Origin: Cellvibrio sp. pealriver
GTDB taxonomy: Bacteria; Pseudomonadota; Gammaproteobacteria; Pseudomonadales; Cellvibrionaceae
Assembly: GCF_001183545.1 (NCBI RefSeq)
Contig: NZ_KQ236688.1
Location: forward strand, 2,261,149-2,325,148
Reading direction: 5' to 3'
DNA length: 64,000 nucleotides
Numbering within the stretch: the first letter of the stretch is position 1; the number at the start of each line of letters is the position of its first letter. The notes below the pieces were generated by a model. That model was not told where the DNA came from. It searched no databases and saw only the letters and a list, made by a program, of their open reading frames with translations. This document shows, piece by piece, positions 1-9,006 of the stretch. The position numbers were made by a program, and so were the translations under genes.

Positions 1-785
1 AACACATCGCGCGCGATATCCATCACATGCACTCGCACCAGTGTTGGCTCGGCGTCGATTTCACCTTTGGTCATTACAAAGTGCAGGTCACCGCGCGCCA
101 GATCGCGGTAGGTATGCAAATCAAAGTCGCCGTAAATCGTTTCCACCTTGCGGGTATTAATGCAGGCAACCGTCTTTTCTTTGGTGGCACGATAGTGAAT
201 AAGGTCGGCAATGGTACCGATTTTCAAGCCATGCTGCTCGGCAAATTGCTCAAGATCCGGCCTGCGCGCCATGGTGCCATCGGGGTTCATCACCTCAACA
301 ATGACCGCTGCCGGCTCAAAACCGGCCAGACGCGCCAGATCACAACCAGCCTCTGTGTGCCCCGCACGGCTCATCACGCCGCCAGGCTGTGCCATGAGCG
401 GGAATATATGGCCGGGTTGGACGATATCGCTTGGCTTGGCATTAGCCCTTACCGCCGCGCGCACAGTAAGGGCGCGATCCGCTGCGGAAATCCCCGTACT
501 GACCCCTTCAGCCGCTTCAATGGAGAGCGTGAAATTGGTGGTGTGCTGGGATTTGTTATCGCTCACCATCAGCGGTAAATCCAGTTGTTTGCAGCGCTCA
601 GGGGTGAGCGTGAGGCAGATCAGGCCGCGCGCATAGGTCGCCATAAAGTTGATGTCTTCCGGGCGCACCTGCTCGGCAACCATAATCAGATCGCCTTCAT
701 TCTCGCGGTCTTCGTCATCCATCAGGATAACCATCTTGCCGTGGCGCAGGTCTTCGATCAGTTCTTCAATGGTATTAAGTTGCAT
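1..785 (-). CDS. ribBA: RibBA: 3,4-dihydroxy-2-butanone-4-phosphate synthase with RibA-like C-terminal domain (partial)
   Basis: The reading frame starts at the ATG at 785-783 ([20 protein letters not shown]) and runs off the left edge, so about 261 codons are visible. The first ~200 residues are RibB, which makes 3,4-dihydroxy-2-butanone 4-phosphate from ribulose 5-phosphate for riboflavin synthesis; the acidic metal/substrate motif [10 protein letters not shown] is present. The remaining part matches the start of a GTP cyclohydrolase II domain, but where true RibA has its zinc-binding cysteine region the read is [13 protein letters not shown]. That is the degenerate form common in gammaproteobacterial RibBA, so the second activity is doubtful. 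It lies 20 bp downstream of ribE and is probably cotranscribed with it. The C-terminus cannot be judged from this window. Confidence 0.93.
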   Translation of the reverse strand, partial: MQLNTIEELIEDLRHGKMVILMDDEDRENEGDLIMVAEQVRPEDINFMATYARGLICLTLTPERCKQLDLPLMVSDNKSQHTTNFTLSIEAAEGVSTGISAADRALTVRAAVRANAKPSDIVQPGHIFPLMAQPGGVMSRAGHTEAGCDLARLAGFEPAAVIVEVMNPDGTMARRPDLEQFAEQHGLKIGTIADLIHYRATKEKTVACINTRKVETIYGDFDLHTYRDLARGDLHFVMTKGEIDAEPTLVRVHVMDIARDV

Positions 786-805
786 AGGAAATCCCGAATT
801 GCCAA

Positions 806-1462
806 TTACATAAATCCATTCTTCGCCAAAAACTCCAGGGTGATGCCCTGCCCTTCGCTCTCTGCCGCTTTGTCACCGAGCATCAAACGCTCCAGATAAC
901 GGGCGAGCACATCGACTTCCAGATTGAGTTGGGTGCCTGTTTTGTAGCCATCCATAATCGTCCATTGCAAGGTATGGGGGACGATATTCAACTCAAACTC
1001 GGCTCCATCCACTTTGTTAACCGTAAGACTAGTACCATCCACGGTGATTGACCCTTTATGGGCGATATATTTTGCCAGTGATTTGGGCGCACGAATGCGG
1101 AAACGCTCCGAGCGGGCATCGGGGTGACGGCTCACCACCTCACCAACACCATCCACATGGCCGCTGACAATGTGGCCACCCAGGCGCGTTTGTGGTGTCA
1201 GCGCCTTCTCAAGGTTGACGCGCTGACCGACTTTCCAACCGGGCAAGGTGGTATTGTCCAGCGTCTCGCGCGAGACATCTGCCCAGTAACCATCACCCGG
1301 TAATTCAACCACAGTCAAACACACACCGTTGGTGGCGATGGAATCCCCCAGGCGCACGTCACCCAAATCCAGATTGTTAGTTTTGATGCGCAAGCGCAGG
1401 TCGCCATTTTTAGGCTGCAGGGCGACAACCTCGCCAATCGCTTCAATAATCCCGGTAAACAT
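806..1462 (-). CDS. ribE: Riboflavin synthase, alpha subunit
   Basis: This 218-residue protein starts with the family hallmark [12 protein letters not shown] and has the usual length. Riboflavin synthase dismutates two 6,7-dimethyl-8-ribityllumazine molecules to riboflavin and a pyrimidine in the cytoplasm. Two lumazine-binding repeats are visible: the first around residues 1-97, containing [10 protein letters not shown] and ending near the [10 protein letters not shown] motif, and the second around residues 98-200, containing the matching [10 protein letters not shown] motif. It sits between an RDD membrane protein (100 bp upstream) and ribBA (20 bp downstream), all on the minus strand. No FMN riboswitch (RFN) fold was recognised in the 100 bp ahead of it. 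The gene is also called ribC in some nomenclatures. Confidence 0.97.
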   Translation of the reverse strand: MFTGIIEAIGEVVALQPKNGDLRLRIKTNNLDLGDVRLGDSIATNGVCLTVVELPGDGYWADVSRETLDNTTLPGWKVGQRVNLEKALTPQTRLGGHIVSGHVDGVGEVVSRHPDARSERFRIRAPKSLAKYIAHKGSITVDGTSLTVNKVDGAEFELNIVPHTLQWTIMDGYKTGTQLNLEVDVLARYLERLMLGDKAAESEGQGITLEFLAKNGFM

Positions 1463-1562
1463 AATCTGCCTCGGCTCTGTGCGAGTAGTTAAACCACGTT
1501 GCTGTCTATAACAGGTGCTTTATAAGTAGTGCTGTAGAAAAAGTGGCGTAAACGATACGGTG

Positions 1563-2138
1563 TTAAACGATGATGCTGTTAGGCTTGCCCGTAACAGCAA
1601 CAGGAATGCGCAAATCAATCACTTTGGTTTTGGCCAAGTGATCGTGGATACAGCGCTTGTCAGCGCGGAAAATAAACACGATATCCGCCAGGCGCAGCAG
1701 CAAACCAATCACCGGCACCATACCCATCAACCATTGCGATACATAACGCTGCAAGATCAACATCAGAAATAGAGGCTTTTGGTTATCCATGGTCACAATG
1801 GCAATACCCAGAATTCGCTTGCCGATGGTTTGGCCGAATTGATGCAGTAAAAAACCATGCAACAGGAAAAACGTGATAATCGGGGAAAACGCGAGCAAAC
1901 GCTTGCTGGAATCCGGCAGGTTTTGCAGCTTTTGGATCATCTCGGCTTGCGCCGCTTCCATATCGTTTGATTGGGAAGGATCAAGGCCGAGGTACTGTAA
2001 AAAGAACACCAGCGCGACCATCATCAATACGGTATCAATCACAAACGCACCAAAGCGCTTGCCGTAAGAAGCGGTGTTATCCACGGCCGGTTGATGAGGC
2101 TGGAATTCAGGTTGGGAATCAGGGGTTTGATCGTTCAC
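1563..2138 (-). CDS. RDD-family membrane protein
   Basis: A 191-residue integral membrane protein is predicted from the GTG at 2138, which follows an AAGG ribosome site and lies 16 bp after the ribD stop. A longer frame to 2201 would overlap ribD and has no ribosome site. The defining RDD features are visible: RFGAFVID opening the first transmembrane helix near residue 33, a second hydrophobic segment (FSPIITFFLLHGFLLHQFG), then IGKRILGIAIV and a third segment (MGMVPVIGLLLRLADIVFIF) ending in the conserved basic tail RCIHDHLAKTKV. RDD proteins are mostly uncharacterised; a transport role is proposed for some. Its place between ribD and ribE suggests only cotranscription with riboflavin genes. 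Confidence 0.85.
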   Translation of the reverse strand: MNDQTPDSQPEFQPHQPAVDNTASYGKRFGAFVIDTVLMMVALVFFLQYLGLDPSQSNDMEAAQAEMIQKLQNLPDSSKRLLAFSPIITFFLLHGFLLHQFGQTIGKRILGIAIVTMDNQKPLFLMLILQRYVSQWLMGMVPVIGLLLRLADIVFIFRADKRCIHDHLAKTKVIDLRIPVAVTGKPNSIIV

Positions 2139-2154
2139 AAATTTACCTTCACGA

Positions 2155-3279
2155 CTAGTATTCAGTATCCGGCACGGCGGTGATGCGCCAATCGCGGCCA
2201 ACGGCGCGGATATCGTTGATCTTTAACGAAAGCGATGCCGACATGGTCTCTAACGGCAAGCCAAACAAAGGGCGCGCATGACTACCGAGCAGTTTGGGAG
2301 CCATGTAGATAATGATTTCATCCAGCAGGCCGCGACGTAAAAAACTGCCTGCGAGCGTAGCACCGGCCTCCACCAGAACTTCATTGCATTGGCGCAGGGC
2401 GAGTTCGCGCAAGAGCGCTTGCAAGTCGATGCGGCCATCTTTAGCGGGCAGTGCGATCAGCTCGACAAAATCTGGCCAGCCACTTAACAGTGCCGCATCC
2501 ACTTGCCCGTTATGCACCAACAATATGGGGGTCGCTTGCTTGAACATCAATGCGTTGCGCGGTGTGCGCAGCTGTGAATCCAGAATCACTCGCAACGGTT
2601 GTTTGGCCGCTGCGGCTTCCGCATTGGGCAAACCCAATTCATCAACCCGCACAGTGAGTGAGGCATTGTCCTGCAGGATGGAATCTACACCAGAAATAAT
2701 CGCACACGAGCGGGCACGCAAACGCTGTACATCGGCACGTGCTTTGGGGCCAGTAATCCACTTGCTTTCACCGGACTCCATCGCCGTACGGCCATCAAGG
2801 CTCATCGCCATTTTGCAGCGTACATAGGGCAGCTTGCGCTCCATACGACGGATAAAACCCGGGTTTAATGCGCGCGCATCGTTTTCCAGTACCGGACCAT
2901 CCACCACAATGCCCGCTGTGCGCAAAATTTCGATACCACGGCCAGACACCAGCGGATTGGGATCCTCCATCGCATACACCACGCGGCTCACACCGGCATC
3001 CACCAAAGCCTGCGAACAAGGGCCCGTACGACCGTGATGACTGCAAGGCTCAAGGCTCACATACGCCGTCGCACCGCGTGCGTTATCACCTGCTGCTAGT
3101 AGAGCATTCGCTTCAGCGTGAGGTTCACCTGCGCGCTCATGCCAACCCTCTGCAATGACCTGGCCGTCTTTTACCAGCACACAGCCCACACGCGGATTGG
3201 GCATGGTGGTGTAAAGGCCGCGCTCCGCAAGGCGGAAAGCGCGCGCCATAAAATCAACATCAGCTGCAGTAATAGCCAT
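2155..3279 (-). CDS. ribD: RibD: bifunctional pyrimidine deaminase/reductase of riboflavin synthesis
   Basis: This 374-residue protein is full length for RibD. The N-terminal deaminase carries the zinc site H54-A-E56 (GEPHAEANAL) with C79 and C88 in the PCSHHGRTGPC motif. The C-terminal half, from about residue 148 (PYVRCKMAMSLDGRTA), is the NADPH-dependent reductase. Together they convert 2,5-diamino-6-ribosylamino-4(3H)-pyrimidinone phosphate to 5-amino-6-ribitylamino-uracil phosphate. The gene follows nrdR by 47 bp and precedes the RDD gene by 16 bp, the usual nrdR-ribD order of gammaproteobacteria with one extra gene inserted before ribE. Confidence 0.97.
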   Translation of the reverse strand: MAITAADVDFMARAFRLAERGLYTTMPNPRVGCVLVKDGQVIAEGWHERAGEPHAEANALLAAGDNARGATAYVSLEPCSHHGRTGPCSQALVDAGVSRVVYAMEDPNPLVSGRGIEILRTAGIVVDGPVLENDARALNPGFIRRMERKLPYVRCKMAMSLDGRTAMESGESKWITGPKARADVQRLRARSCAIISGVDSILQDNASLTVRVDELGLPNAEAAAAKQPLRVILDSQLRTPRNALMFKQATPILLVHNGQVDAALLSGWPDFVELIALPAKDGRIDLQALLRELALRQCNEVLVEAGATLAGSFLRRGLLDEIIIYMAPKLLGSHARPLFGLPLETMSASLSLKINDIRAVGRDWRITAVPDTEY

Positions 3280-3326
3280 TGGGGGAAAATCGTTGGTTAA
3301 AAGAAGGCGGTATTTTGCACCGCAGG

Positions 3327-3803
3327 TTATTGCTTGGTCTGCTCTGTTTCAGGCTGCTGCTCAAGGCGATCAATTTCCTGCCGGAACTCGTTCAAATCCT
3401 TGAAACGGCGATACACAGATGCGAAACGCACATAAGCAACTTCATCGAGTTTTTGCAGCTGCTCCATCACTTTTTCACCCACCAACAACGCTTTCACTTC
3501 ACGCTCGCCGGTCGCCTGTAAAAAGTGCTTGATGTGGTTGATAGCAGACTCGATCGCCTCAATGCTGACCGGGCGTTTTTCCAATGCGCGCAGCAAACCG
3601 GCGCGGAGTTTGTTTTCATCAAAAGGTTCGCGGGTGCCGTTTTGTTTGATGATGCGCGGCATCACCAATTCCGCCACCTCGAAGGTAGTAAAACGTTCAT
3701 GGCAGGATAAACACTCGCGGCGACGGCGAACTTGATCGCCCTCTGCCACCAAACGAGAATCGATAACTTTGGTATCTTCCGCGCTACAAAACGGACAATG
3801 CAT
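3327..3803 (-). CDS. nrdR: Transcriptional repressor NrdR
   Basis: The 158-residue product has the N-terminal zinc ribbon (C3, C6, C31 and C34 in MHCPFC and CLSCHERF) followed by an ATP-cone domain from about residue 48 ([19 protein letters not shown]). NrdR senses ATP/dATP and represses ribonucleotide reductase operons. It is first in the nrdR-ribD-ribE-ribBA block, and the 150 bp between it and the divergent LacI-family gene must hold the promoter. No NrdR box was recognised there. Confidence 0.97.
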   Translation of the reverse strand: MHCPFCSAEDTKVIDSRLVAEGDQVRRRRECLSCHERFTTFEVAELVMPRIIKQNGTREPFDENKLRAGLLRALEKRPVSIEAIESAINHIKHFLQATGEREVKALLVGEKVMEQLQKLDEVAYVRFASVYRRFKDLNEFRQEIDRLEQQPETEQTKQ

Positions 3804-3953
3804 GATCAGCAGCCCCAGCGATGGTTAAAGTGGGCGCATACTAGCACAAAATGCGGGATTTTCGCCCCATACTCCATAGCCCTCGCCGCATGAGTGTGAT
3901 ACAAAGCCAAGCATTACTTAATCCGATTCCAGCCTGCCCTATCCATAAAAAAT

Positions 3954-4991
3954 ATGAGCAAACCGCCCTCCGCCAGTAAAGCCAAAAACACCACCATGAA
4001 AGAAGTCGCCGCCCTAGCCGATGTCTCTTTAATGACGGTATCGCGCGTGCTTAACAAAGACCCTAAGGTCAGCGAAGAAACACGCAATCGGGTAATGGCA
4101 GCGGTAGAGAAATTAAATTATCGCGTGAACGTTTCTGCGCGCAGTCTTTCCGGCACACAATCCTATTTAATGGGTTTTTTGTACGATAACTCGCTCGGGA
4201 GTTTTATCAGCGAATATTTGATTGGCACACTCAAGCGCTGCAATGAGTTGGGCTATCAATTGGTCATTGAGCAGTGCCCCTATCAGGAATCCAACCTCGA
4301 ACAACACATTAAACACCTCTGCAATCGCTACGATTTGGATGGCGTTATCATCCCGCCCCCACTGAGCGATGACTTACCCTTATTAAATGCGCTGGATAAA
4401 GCCGGCTTGCGCTATGTACGTGTAGGCCCCGGCCTTGAATTGGATCGTTCGTCTTACGTCACCATTAACGATTACCGCGCAACATTTGAAATGACCGAGC
4501 TGTTAATCCAGCGCGGCCATAAACATATCGGCTTTATTAAAGGCGATGCGCACCAAGGCGTAAGCGATTCGCGCTTTAAAGGTTATTGCGATGCAATTAA
4601 AAAACATCAACTCAATTTGAATGATGATTTCATCGCTGAAGGTAATTTCAGTTTCAGCTCGGGAATGGTTGCCGCAGAAAAATTATTGCAACACCAGGCA
4701 CTGACCGCCATCTTCGCCAGTAACGACGATATGGCCGCTGCCGTTGTCGCAGTCGCGCACCGCAAACACATCGAGATCCCCCAACAACTCGCTGTCGCCG
4801 GCTTCGACGATACCAACATCGCGACCACCATCTGGCCACAACTCACCACTGTGCAACAGCCCATTAAAAATATGGCAATTGCAGCGGTGGATTTGTTAAT
4901 CGAGAAAATTAAAGCAGATACATTGCTGGATATTAAAGTAAAAAATAATCGTGTATTGGATTACACGATTATTGAAAGGGAATCGGTTTAA
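3954..4991 (+). CDS. LacI-family transcriptional regulator
   Basis: The 345-residue product has a LacI-type helix-turn-helix at residues ~15-60 (MKEVAALADVSLMTVSRVLN) with the hinge region, then a periplasmic-binding-protein-like effector domain (residues ~70-340) containing the conserved FASNDDMAAAV and VAGFDD motifs. It is divergent from nrdR. LacI proteins bind palindromes with a central CG step. Two identical candidate operators containing GTTAACGTTAAC lie at 19960 and 26582, in front of a sugar symporter and a TonB-dependent receptor, so this is a plausible regulator of that region. The link is inferred from family specificity and from this being the only LacI gene in the window. The effector, probably a sugar, is unknown. 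Confidence 0.93.
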   Translation: MSKPPSASKAKNTTMKEVAALADVSLMTVSRVLNKDPKVSEETRNRVMAAVEKLNYRVNVSARSLSGTQSYLMGFLYDNSLGSFISEYLIGTLKRCNELGYQLVIEQCPYQESNLEQHIKHLCNRYDLDGVIIPPPLSDDLPLLNALDKAGLRYVRVGPGLELDRSSYVTINDYRATFEMTELLIQRGHKHIGFIKGDAHQGVSDSRFKGYCDAIKKHQLNLNDDFIAEGNFSFSSGMVAAEKLLQHQALTAIFASNDDMAAAVVAVAHRKHIEIPQQLAVAGFDDTNIATTIWPQLTTVQQPIKNMAIAAVDLLIEKIKADTLLDIKVKNNRVLDYTIIERESV

Positions 4992-5014
4992 GTTTTTATT
5001 TAGCTGAGTCAGAA

Positions 5015-5593
5015 TTACTGCTTTAACTCACTTTTCCAAGCAATTTCAGTTGCGATTTGGTGCAACGCTTTGTTGGTGCATTCTATATAGAGATACTCTC
5101 CGCCATAGATTCCGATCGTTGAACGGACGTACTCATTCTCGCCACTCCAAGTAAGCCCCGATTGAGAGGTTTGTTTGTATGCAATCCCATACAACTTTCC
5201 CCACTCTTCATGGAGTTGAGCGATCTCGTTTTTGGTCTTCTCCAGAACCGAAGTGCGGTACACCTCATCACTCAATAACGTCTTATCGCTGATTAACTGC
5301 CTGAACCCGACGATTGAGTGCACCGCTTTGCGATCCCGATTTGACCAATAAACGTAATCGGGAAAATGCTCCATGGGAGACGGTACCGCCACTTGAAAAC
5401 TCCGACGTACATTGCCTGCACCTACTCCTCCCTGAAAGTAGAATTCTTTAACATCTTTTGCTTGGCGTGGAACGGGATTGCCAAATTTGAATCCGAAGGC
5501 TTCGTCTTTTGTACACGCAATGCCGAGTGAAGGTGCGAGGAATATACTCCCCAACAGGAAGCCTCCCGCAAGTGTTGCAACGATATTCTTCAT
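5015..5593 (-). CDS. Hypothetical secreted protein
   Basis: The 192-residue product has a clear signal peptide (MKNIVATLAGGFLLGSIFLA, cleavage probably near residue 25) and then a soluble domain with two well-separated cysteines (C27 and one in YIECTNKALHQ), which could form a disulfide. I recognise no family. It converges with the LacI-family gene (23 bp between stops) and lies 59 bp downstream of a lipoprotein gene on the same strand. Periplasmic location is inferred from the signal peptide only. Confidence 0.7.
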   Translation of the reverse strand: MKNIVATLAGGFLLGSIFLAPSLGIACTKDEAFGFKFGNPVPRQAKDVKEFYFQGGVGAGNVRRSFQVAVPSPMEHFPDYVYWSNRDRKAVHSIVGFRQLISDKTLLSDEVYRTSVLEKTKNEIAQLHEEWGKLYGIAYKQTSQSGLTWSGENEYVRSTIGIYGGEYLYIECTNKALHQIATEIAWKSELKQ

Positions 5594-5652
5594 TTACTTA
5601 CTCCACACAGATGGTTTTCTGCTGCAACACTGATGGCATCTTATACATTTAT

Positions 5653-6105
5653 CTAATTACATATTCTATGCGCCGCACCATTAATTTTATGGTACTGCTC
5701 GAAGTGGCATTTTTTACTAGTTCCGAGATCCTCAATTTTTATTTCAGCATCTCGCTTACCCGCGATCATATTAGCGTTAACCGTATAAGTATGGCCTTTA
5801 TCAACCGTGATCTTGACTGCTTTTGTAGTATCAAAAGCGCCCAATGGGTTGATATATAGTATCTCTAGCTCGTAAGCACCTGGTTCCAGCTCAACTGAAA
5901 GAGGAACACCTGCACCATTTCGAGATGGCAGCTGCTTTCCATTAATTTTTTTAAACAAGATAAACTCTTTATCATGCAGCCCCCAAACTACCGCTTTATT
6001 AGAGGATGCCGAGCCTGAAGTTTGAAAGGAATATGGTTCGTACACAGGAATAAGACCACACCCTGAAAGCGCTGTCAGTATTATTAACGTAACCGCATGT
6101 CTCAT
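5653..6105 (-). CDS. Hypothetical lipoprotein
   Basis: The 150-residue product starts with a short lipoprotein signal (LIILTALSGC, acylated cysteine at residue 16), so it should be anchored to a membrane facing the periplasm. The region around residues 60-125 (VELEPGAYELEILYI, KAVKITVDKGHTYTVNANM) resembles the short beta-sandwich found in many envelope lipoproteins that carry a PEGA-like or DUF2846-like fold; this is a weak resemblance only. It heads a two-gene minus-strand group with the secreted protein downstream. Confidence 0.65.
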   Translation of the reverse strand: MRHAVTLIILTALSGCGLIPVYEPYSFQTSGSASSNKAVVWGLHDKEFILFKKINGKQLPSRNGAGVPLSVELEPGAYELEILYINPLGAFDTTKAVKITVDKGHTYTVNANMIAGKRDAEIKIEDLGTSKKCHFEQYHKINGAAHRICN

Positions 6106-6240
6106 CTATTTTTCTCCTAATCAATAATTGATCCCCTTAACCTGCCTTCATTCTGTCAAATTGCAAAAGCAGTTTCCAATTCTATCGCCATTGAAATCAC
6201 AAAAACCATCTCAATATTGAAGCTCACAAGGAACTTCAAT

Positions 6241-6537
6241 GTGAGCATAGGCGTTATGAGCAACAGCAATTACATTCTTTTGGGAATAACCTTAACGTTT
6301 TTCGCGCTCGTTTTTATTGGCAACGCCTACATAAAGTATTTACGCAGCAAACGGCATAACACTGAGCTGTGGGGGACTATTTTTGAGGGGATAACCAACA
6401 AGCTTGTTGATCTGGATGCGATTAAAAAGCCTGAGGTTTTTATTGAAAAGAAAGCCAAAAGAAATGGTTTGGGAAAAGATGACGAGCAATACGCTCAGGA
6501 AAATGAAAACCCTGAAAAGCAAAATAATCAGGGTTAA
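6241..6537 (+). CDS. Small single-pass membrane protein, function unknown
   Basis: The frame is open from a TTG at 6217, but an AAGGA ribosome site precedes the GTG at 6241, giving about 98 residues; an ATG at 6256 is the alternative. One transmembrane helix (NYILLGITLTFFALVFIGNA) is followed by a charged, glutamate/lysine/asparagine-rich cytoplasmic tail ending in ENPEKQNNQG. No family is recognised. It is a plus-strand gene between minus-strand neighbours and converges with the DUF3592 gene 12 bp away. Confidence 0.5.
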   Translation: MSIGVMSNSNYILLGITLTFFALVFIGNAYIKYLRSKRHNTELWGTIFEGITNKLVDLDAIKKPEVFIEKKAKRNGLGKDDEQYAQENENPEKQNNQG

Positions 6538-6549
6538 AACGTATTTAAA

Positions 6550-6984
6550 TCAGGCGGTTCTGCGCCAAATTACAAAGGCGATCCACACAAACCCCACAGA
6601 AAACACCAACGCGATAAAATGGCTTTTGGCAAAGCCAACTTCCAGCACGGCTAAATTGTAATTATTGGGATCGACATAAACCCGTACCACCCGCCCTTTC
6701 TTTAATTCCTGTTTCGGGCGACTAATGCCGTAACCTATTTGTGTTCCCTTGTATTTATTGCCGTTAATTTCGTAGGAATACTCCAGCCAAGCGCCGCCAA
6801 AATAATTTAAGCTTCGGCGCATTTCAGTGGTGACAACACCTTCATGCACATCCCACTTTGCAGCAGCATTACTTCTGAGCATGTTGCTTACACCAAACAA
6901 AAACAGCATGCCCGCAGCAAGAATACCCAAGCCGAAAAACAAGGAACGTAAACGTTGGTATTTTTTCTCTATTTCGGGATTCAC
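6550..6984 (-). CDS. DUF3592-type membrane protein
   Basis: The 144-residue protein has two transmembrane helices (residues ~14-35 and ~120-140) around an extracytoplasmic domain with the DUF3592 pattern: LEYSYEINGNKYKGTQIGYG, then KKGRVVRVYVDPNNYNLAVLE. Proteins with this pattern are common and have no assigned function. It lies 12 bp downstream of another small membrane protein gene on the same strand and may be cotranscribed with it. Confidence 0.75.
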   Translation of the reverse strand: MNPEIEKKYQRLRSLFFGLGILAAGMLFLFGVSNMLRSNAAAKWDVHEGVVTTEMRRSLNYFGGAWLEYSYEINGNKYKGTQIGYGISRPKQELKKGRVVRVYVDPNNYNLAVLEVGFAKSHFIALVFSVGFVWIAFVIWRRTA

Positions 6985-6996
6985 GTAATAACATTC

Positions 6997-7509
6997 CTAA
7001 CTTGCAAAACGAAGCATGTGATATGCACAGGCACGAGACTTTAAAATTAAAAACGCAGATAATAGTAGCTCTACACCTGTAGCTACCATACTTGATATAT
7101 TTTCAGACCCAAAGTGAAAATTCCCAACCACACCACTATCGTGACTATTTGCCAGTTTCCAGAGAGTCATCCAATACACAGAATCTATTATTCCATTAAA
7201 TAAAAAAAACAATCCTATTACTGACACCAACACAGCAAGCGCGGATTTCACAGAAATGGGCTCAACCAATTGATCCATTTCTGGCTTTATCAAAGCATTT
7301 GCAATTAACATCGGGAACATCCACAGAAAACTAGCTGCAACAACAGGCAATACGGTTGAAGCAATAGCAAAGCTCCAGGTGGATATAGGAATTTGATTAC
7401 CCAAATCAAATATTAAAGAAAAGATAAATGATGAATTCTTCACCCCATATAGAAATAAAATTACCGAAAACAATCTAACTGCGATTGCTAAATAGTGAGT
7501 TGATTTCAT
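6997..7509 (-). CDS. Hypothetical multi-pass membrane protein
   Basis: The 170-residue protein has about four hydrophobic segments (residues ~5-30, 42-72, 88-110 and 138-155). No family or catalytic motif is recognised. It is followed after 12 bp by the DUF3592-type gene. A hairpin at 7561 separates it from the GH88/GH105 gene, so it probably has its own promoter in the 7510-7560 stretch. Confidence 0.6.
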   Translation of the reverse strand: MKSTHYLAIAVRLFSVILFLYGVKNSSFIFSLIFDLGNQIPISTWSFAIASTVLPVVAASFLWMFPMLIANALIKPEMDQLVEPISVKSALAVLVSVIGLFFLFNGIIDSVYWMTLWKLANSHDSGVVGNFHFGSENISSMVATGVELLLSAFLILKSRACAYHMLRFAS

Positions 7510-7560
7510 AAATTTTCCTTACAAAAGCTATCCAAAGTGGTTTTAATAACCGAAAGATTA

Positions 7561-7584
7561 CTCACTCTTTCTATAAAGAGTGAG
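7561..7584 (-). terminator. Hairpin downstream of the GH88/GH105 gene
   Basis: A perfect 10-bp inverted repeat (CTCACTCTTT, 4-nt loop, AAAGAGTGAG) lies 15 bp after the stop of the minus-strand hydrolase gene. Read in that direction, it is followed by a short T-containing stretch rather than a strong T tract, so it is a weak intrinsic terminator or a 3'-end-protecting stem. Confidence 0.55.
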
Positions 7585-7599
7585 CACATCAATAACCAC

Positions 7600-8799
7600 T
7601 TACAACTGACTCACTTCCGATGCCGCCAACAACAGCGCACCTACGCCATACAACTGCGTATCTTCCGGTAATATTTTTTCTGGGGATGCACCGACTTGTT
7701 GTACCCAGCCAAGCTTGCCGGATTCATTGACTGTAGACGCTAAACCTCTCCAGCCAGATGTAACCGCAGGCAAATAATCATCGCGATTTAATAATCCGTT
7801 ATTGATTCCCCATGCAAGGCCGAAGGTCATAAAACCGGTACCACTGGTTTCAGGAACATTGAACTCATCTTTATCCAATAAGGATGAAGGCCAAAAACCG
7901 TTGGGTTGTTGCAGTTTTACCAAGCTCGCTGCCATAGTTTTAAACAGGTTTTCGTATTTTTGTTTGCGTGGATCATTAGCTGGAATTTGTTCTATCAACA
8001 ATGGCAAACCAGCAAACACCCAACCGTTTCCACGACTCCAGAATATTTTTTTATCGTTTTTACTGCGACGCTCAAAGAAGCGGCCATCGCGATAAAACAG
8101 GTGCTCTTGTTTATCAAATAAATAGTCGATAGTCGCTTGGTATTCTTCATCCACATAATTTAAATATGCGGGATCTCCGGTTAACTTGCCCACCGCAGCC
8201 CATACTGGCGGCGCCATAAATAAGGCATCGCACCAACACCAGCGGCGCTGGCAAGTAGCTTCACCTTCACCTGTTGGGTCTGATGTGTATTCAAGACTAT
8301 GAGTTGCGCGATTTGCCATGATTTTTTTAAAGACTTTTTGCGTTGGCGCGACCAGTGTTAAATCATTTTTTCGCGCAGCAACTGCAGCGTAGGTATAACC
8401 AATCACCTGATCATCCGCATGCCAATCTTTTTCGCCGATTTTCCATATATTCGCCTCACCTTTTGCAACCAGAGCCTGTAAATAATCCGGATTGCTGGTG
8501 TGCTCTGCCCAACGGGTCAAGCCGACAAAAAACGCCCCCTGAATCCAGCCATGTGGATTTTCGGTATGGTCGCGAAAGGTTCGCACATAATCAAAATTTT
8601 CCATGTGCGCTAACTGCCAATCCGCAGCGCGATTAGCAACCGCAGTAATATCGGAAGTACTGGGAAGGGTTAGTTGGTCTTTTGATGTTTCACTTGTTTG
8701 GTTATTCGGGGTCATTACACAACCACTCAATAACGTAACAAGGCCGGTAAAGAATGAAAGGGATAACAATAGCGAATATCGGGGTAATAGCGTTCTCAT
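7600..8799 (-). CDS. Unsaturated glucuronyl/rhamnogalacturonyl hydrolase-like lipoprotein (GH88/GH105)
   Basis: The 399-residue product has a lipoprotein signal (LVTLLSGC, acylated cysteine at residue 27) and an (alpha/alpha)6-barrel with the family's motifs: HADDQVIGYTY (~128-138), the conserved catalytic-type aspartate D191 in CWCDALFMAPP, and WSRGNGWVFAGLP (~254-266). GH88 and GH105 enzymes hydrate the unsaturated uronic acid left at the end of oligosaccharides by polysaccharide lyases. The sequence is closer to the YteR/GH105-type layout, but the family call is by motif only. It should act at the outer membrane or in the periplasm. An AGGAGA ribosome site supports the start. It is the last CAZyme of the region and follows a strong terminator, so it is probably its own transcript. 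No lyase is visible nearby. Confidence 0.85.
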   Translation of the reverse strand: MRTLLPRYSLLLSLSFFTGLVTLLSGCVMTPNNQTSETSKDQLTLPSTSDITAVANRAADWQLAHMENFDYVRTFRDHTENPHGWIQGAFFVGLTRWAEHTSNPDYLQALVAKGEANIWKIGEKDWHADDQVIGYTYAAVAARKNDLTLVAPTQKVFKKIMANRATHSLEYTSDPTGEGEATCQRRWCWCDALFMAPPVWAAVGKLTGDPAYLNYVDEEYQATIDYLFDKQEHLFYRDGRFFERRSKNDKKIFWSRGNGWVFAGLPLLIEQIPANDPRKQKYENLFKTMAASLVKLQQPNGFWPSSLLDKDEFNVPETSGTGFMTFGLAWGINNGLLNRDDYLPAVTSGWRGLASTVNESGKLGWVQQVGASPEKILPEDTQLYGVGALLLAASEVSQL

Positions 8800-8948
8800 C
8801 CAGGTCTCCTACGGAAAAATCCAGTCTGTTTATTGTTATGTCAGGTCTTTTAATTTTTGTTGTGCAGAAATCCTAATAGATGACCATGATAAACAGAAGG
8901 ACTTTACCGAGCTTTACCTACCTGCAGCGCCAAACAACAGAAGAAAAC

Positions 8949-8970
8949 AAAAAAGGCAGCCGAAGCTGCC
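8949..8970 (-). terminator. Rho-independent terminator of the di-haem oxidoreductase gene
   Basis: On the minus strand this reads GGCAGC-TTCG-GCTGCC followed by six T residues. The stem with a UUCG tetraloop starts 37 bp after the stop codon, a canonical intrinsic terminator. Confidence 0.92.
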
Positions 8971-9006
8971 TAACATGCAAATCACTGATTGTAAAAAAAC
9001 CGCTAT

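Noticed and set aside
806..1562. FMN riboswitch ahead of ribE/ribBA
   Set aside because: The 100-bp leader shows no RFN-type conserved segments.
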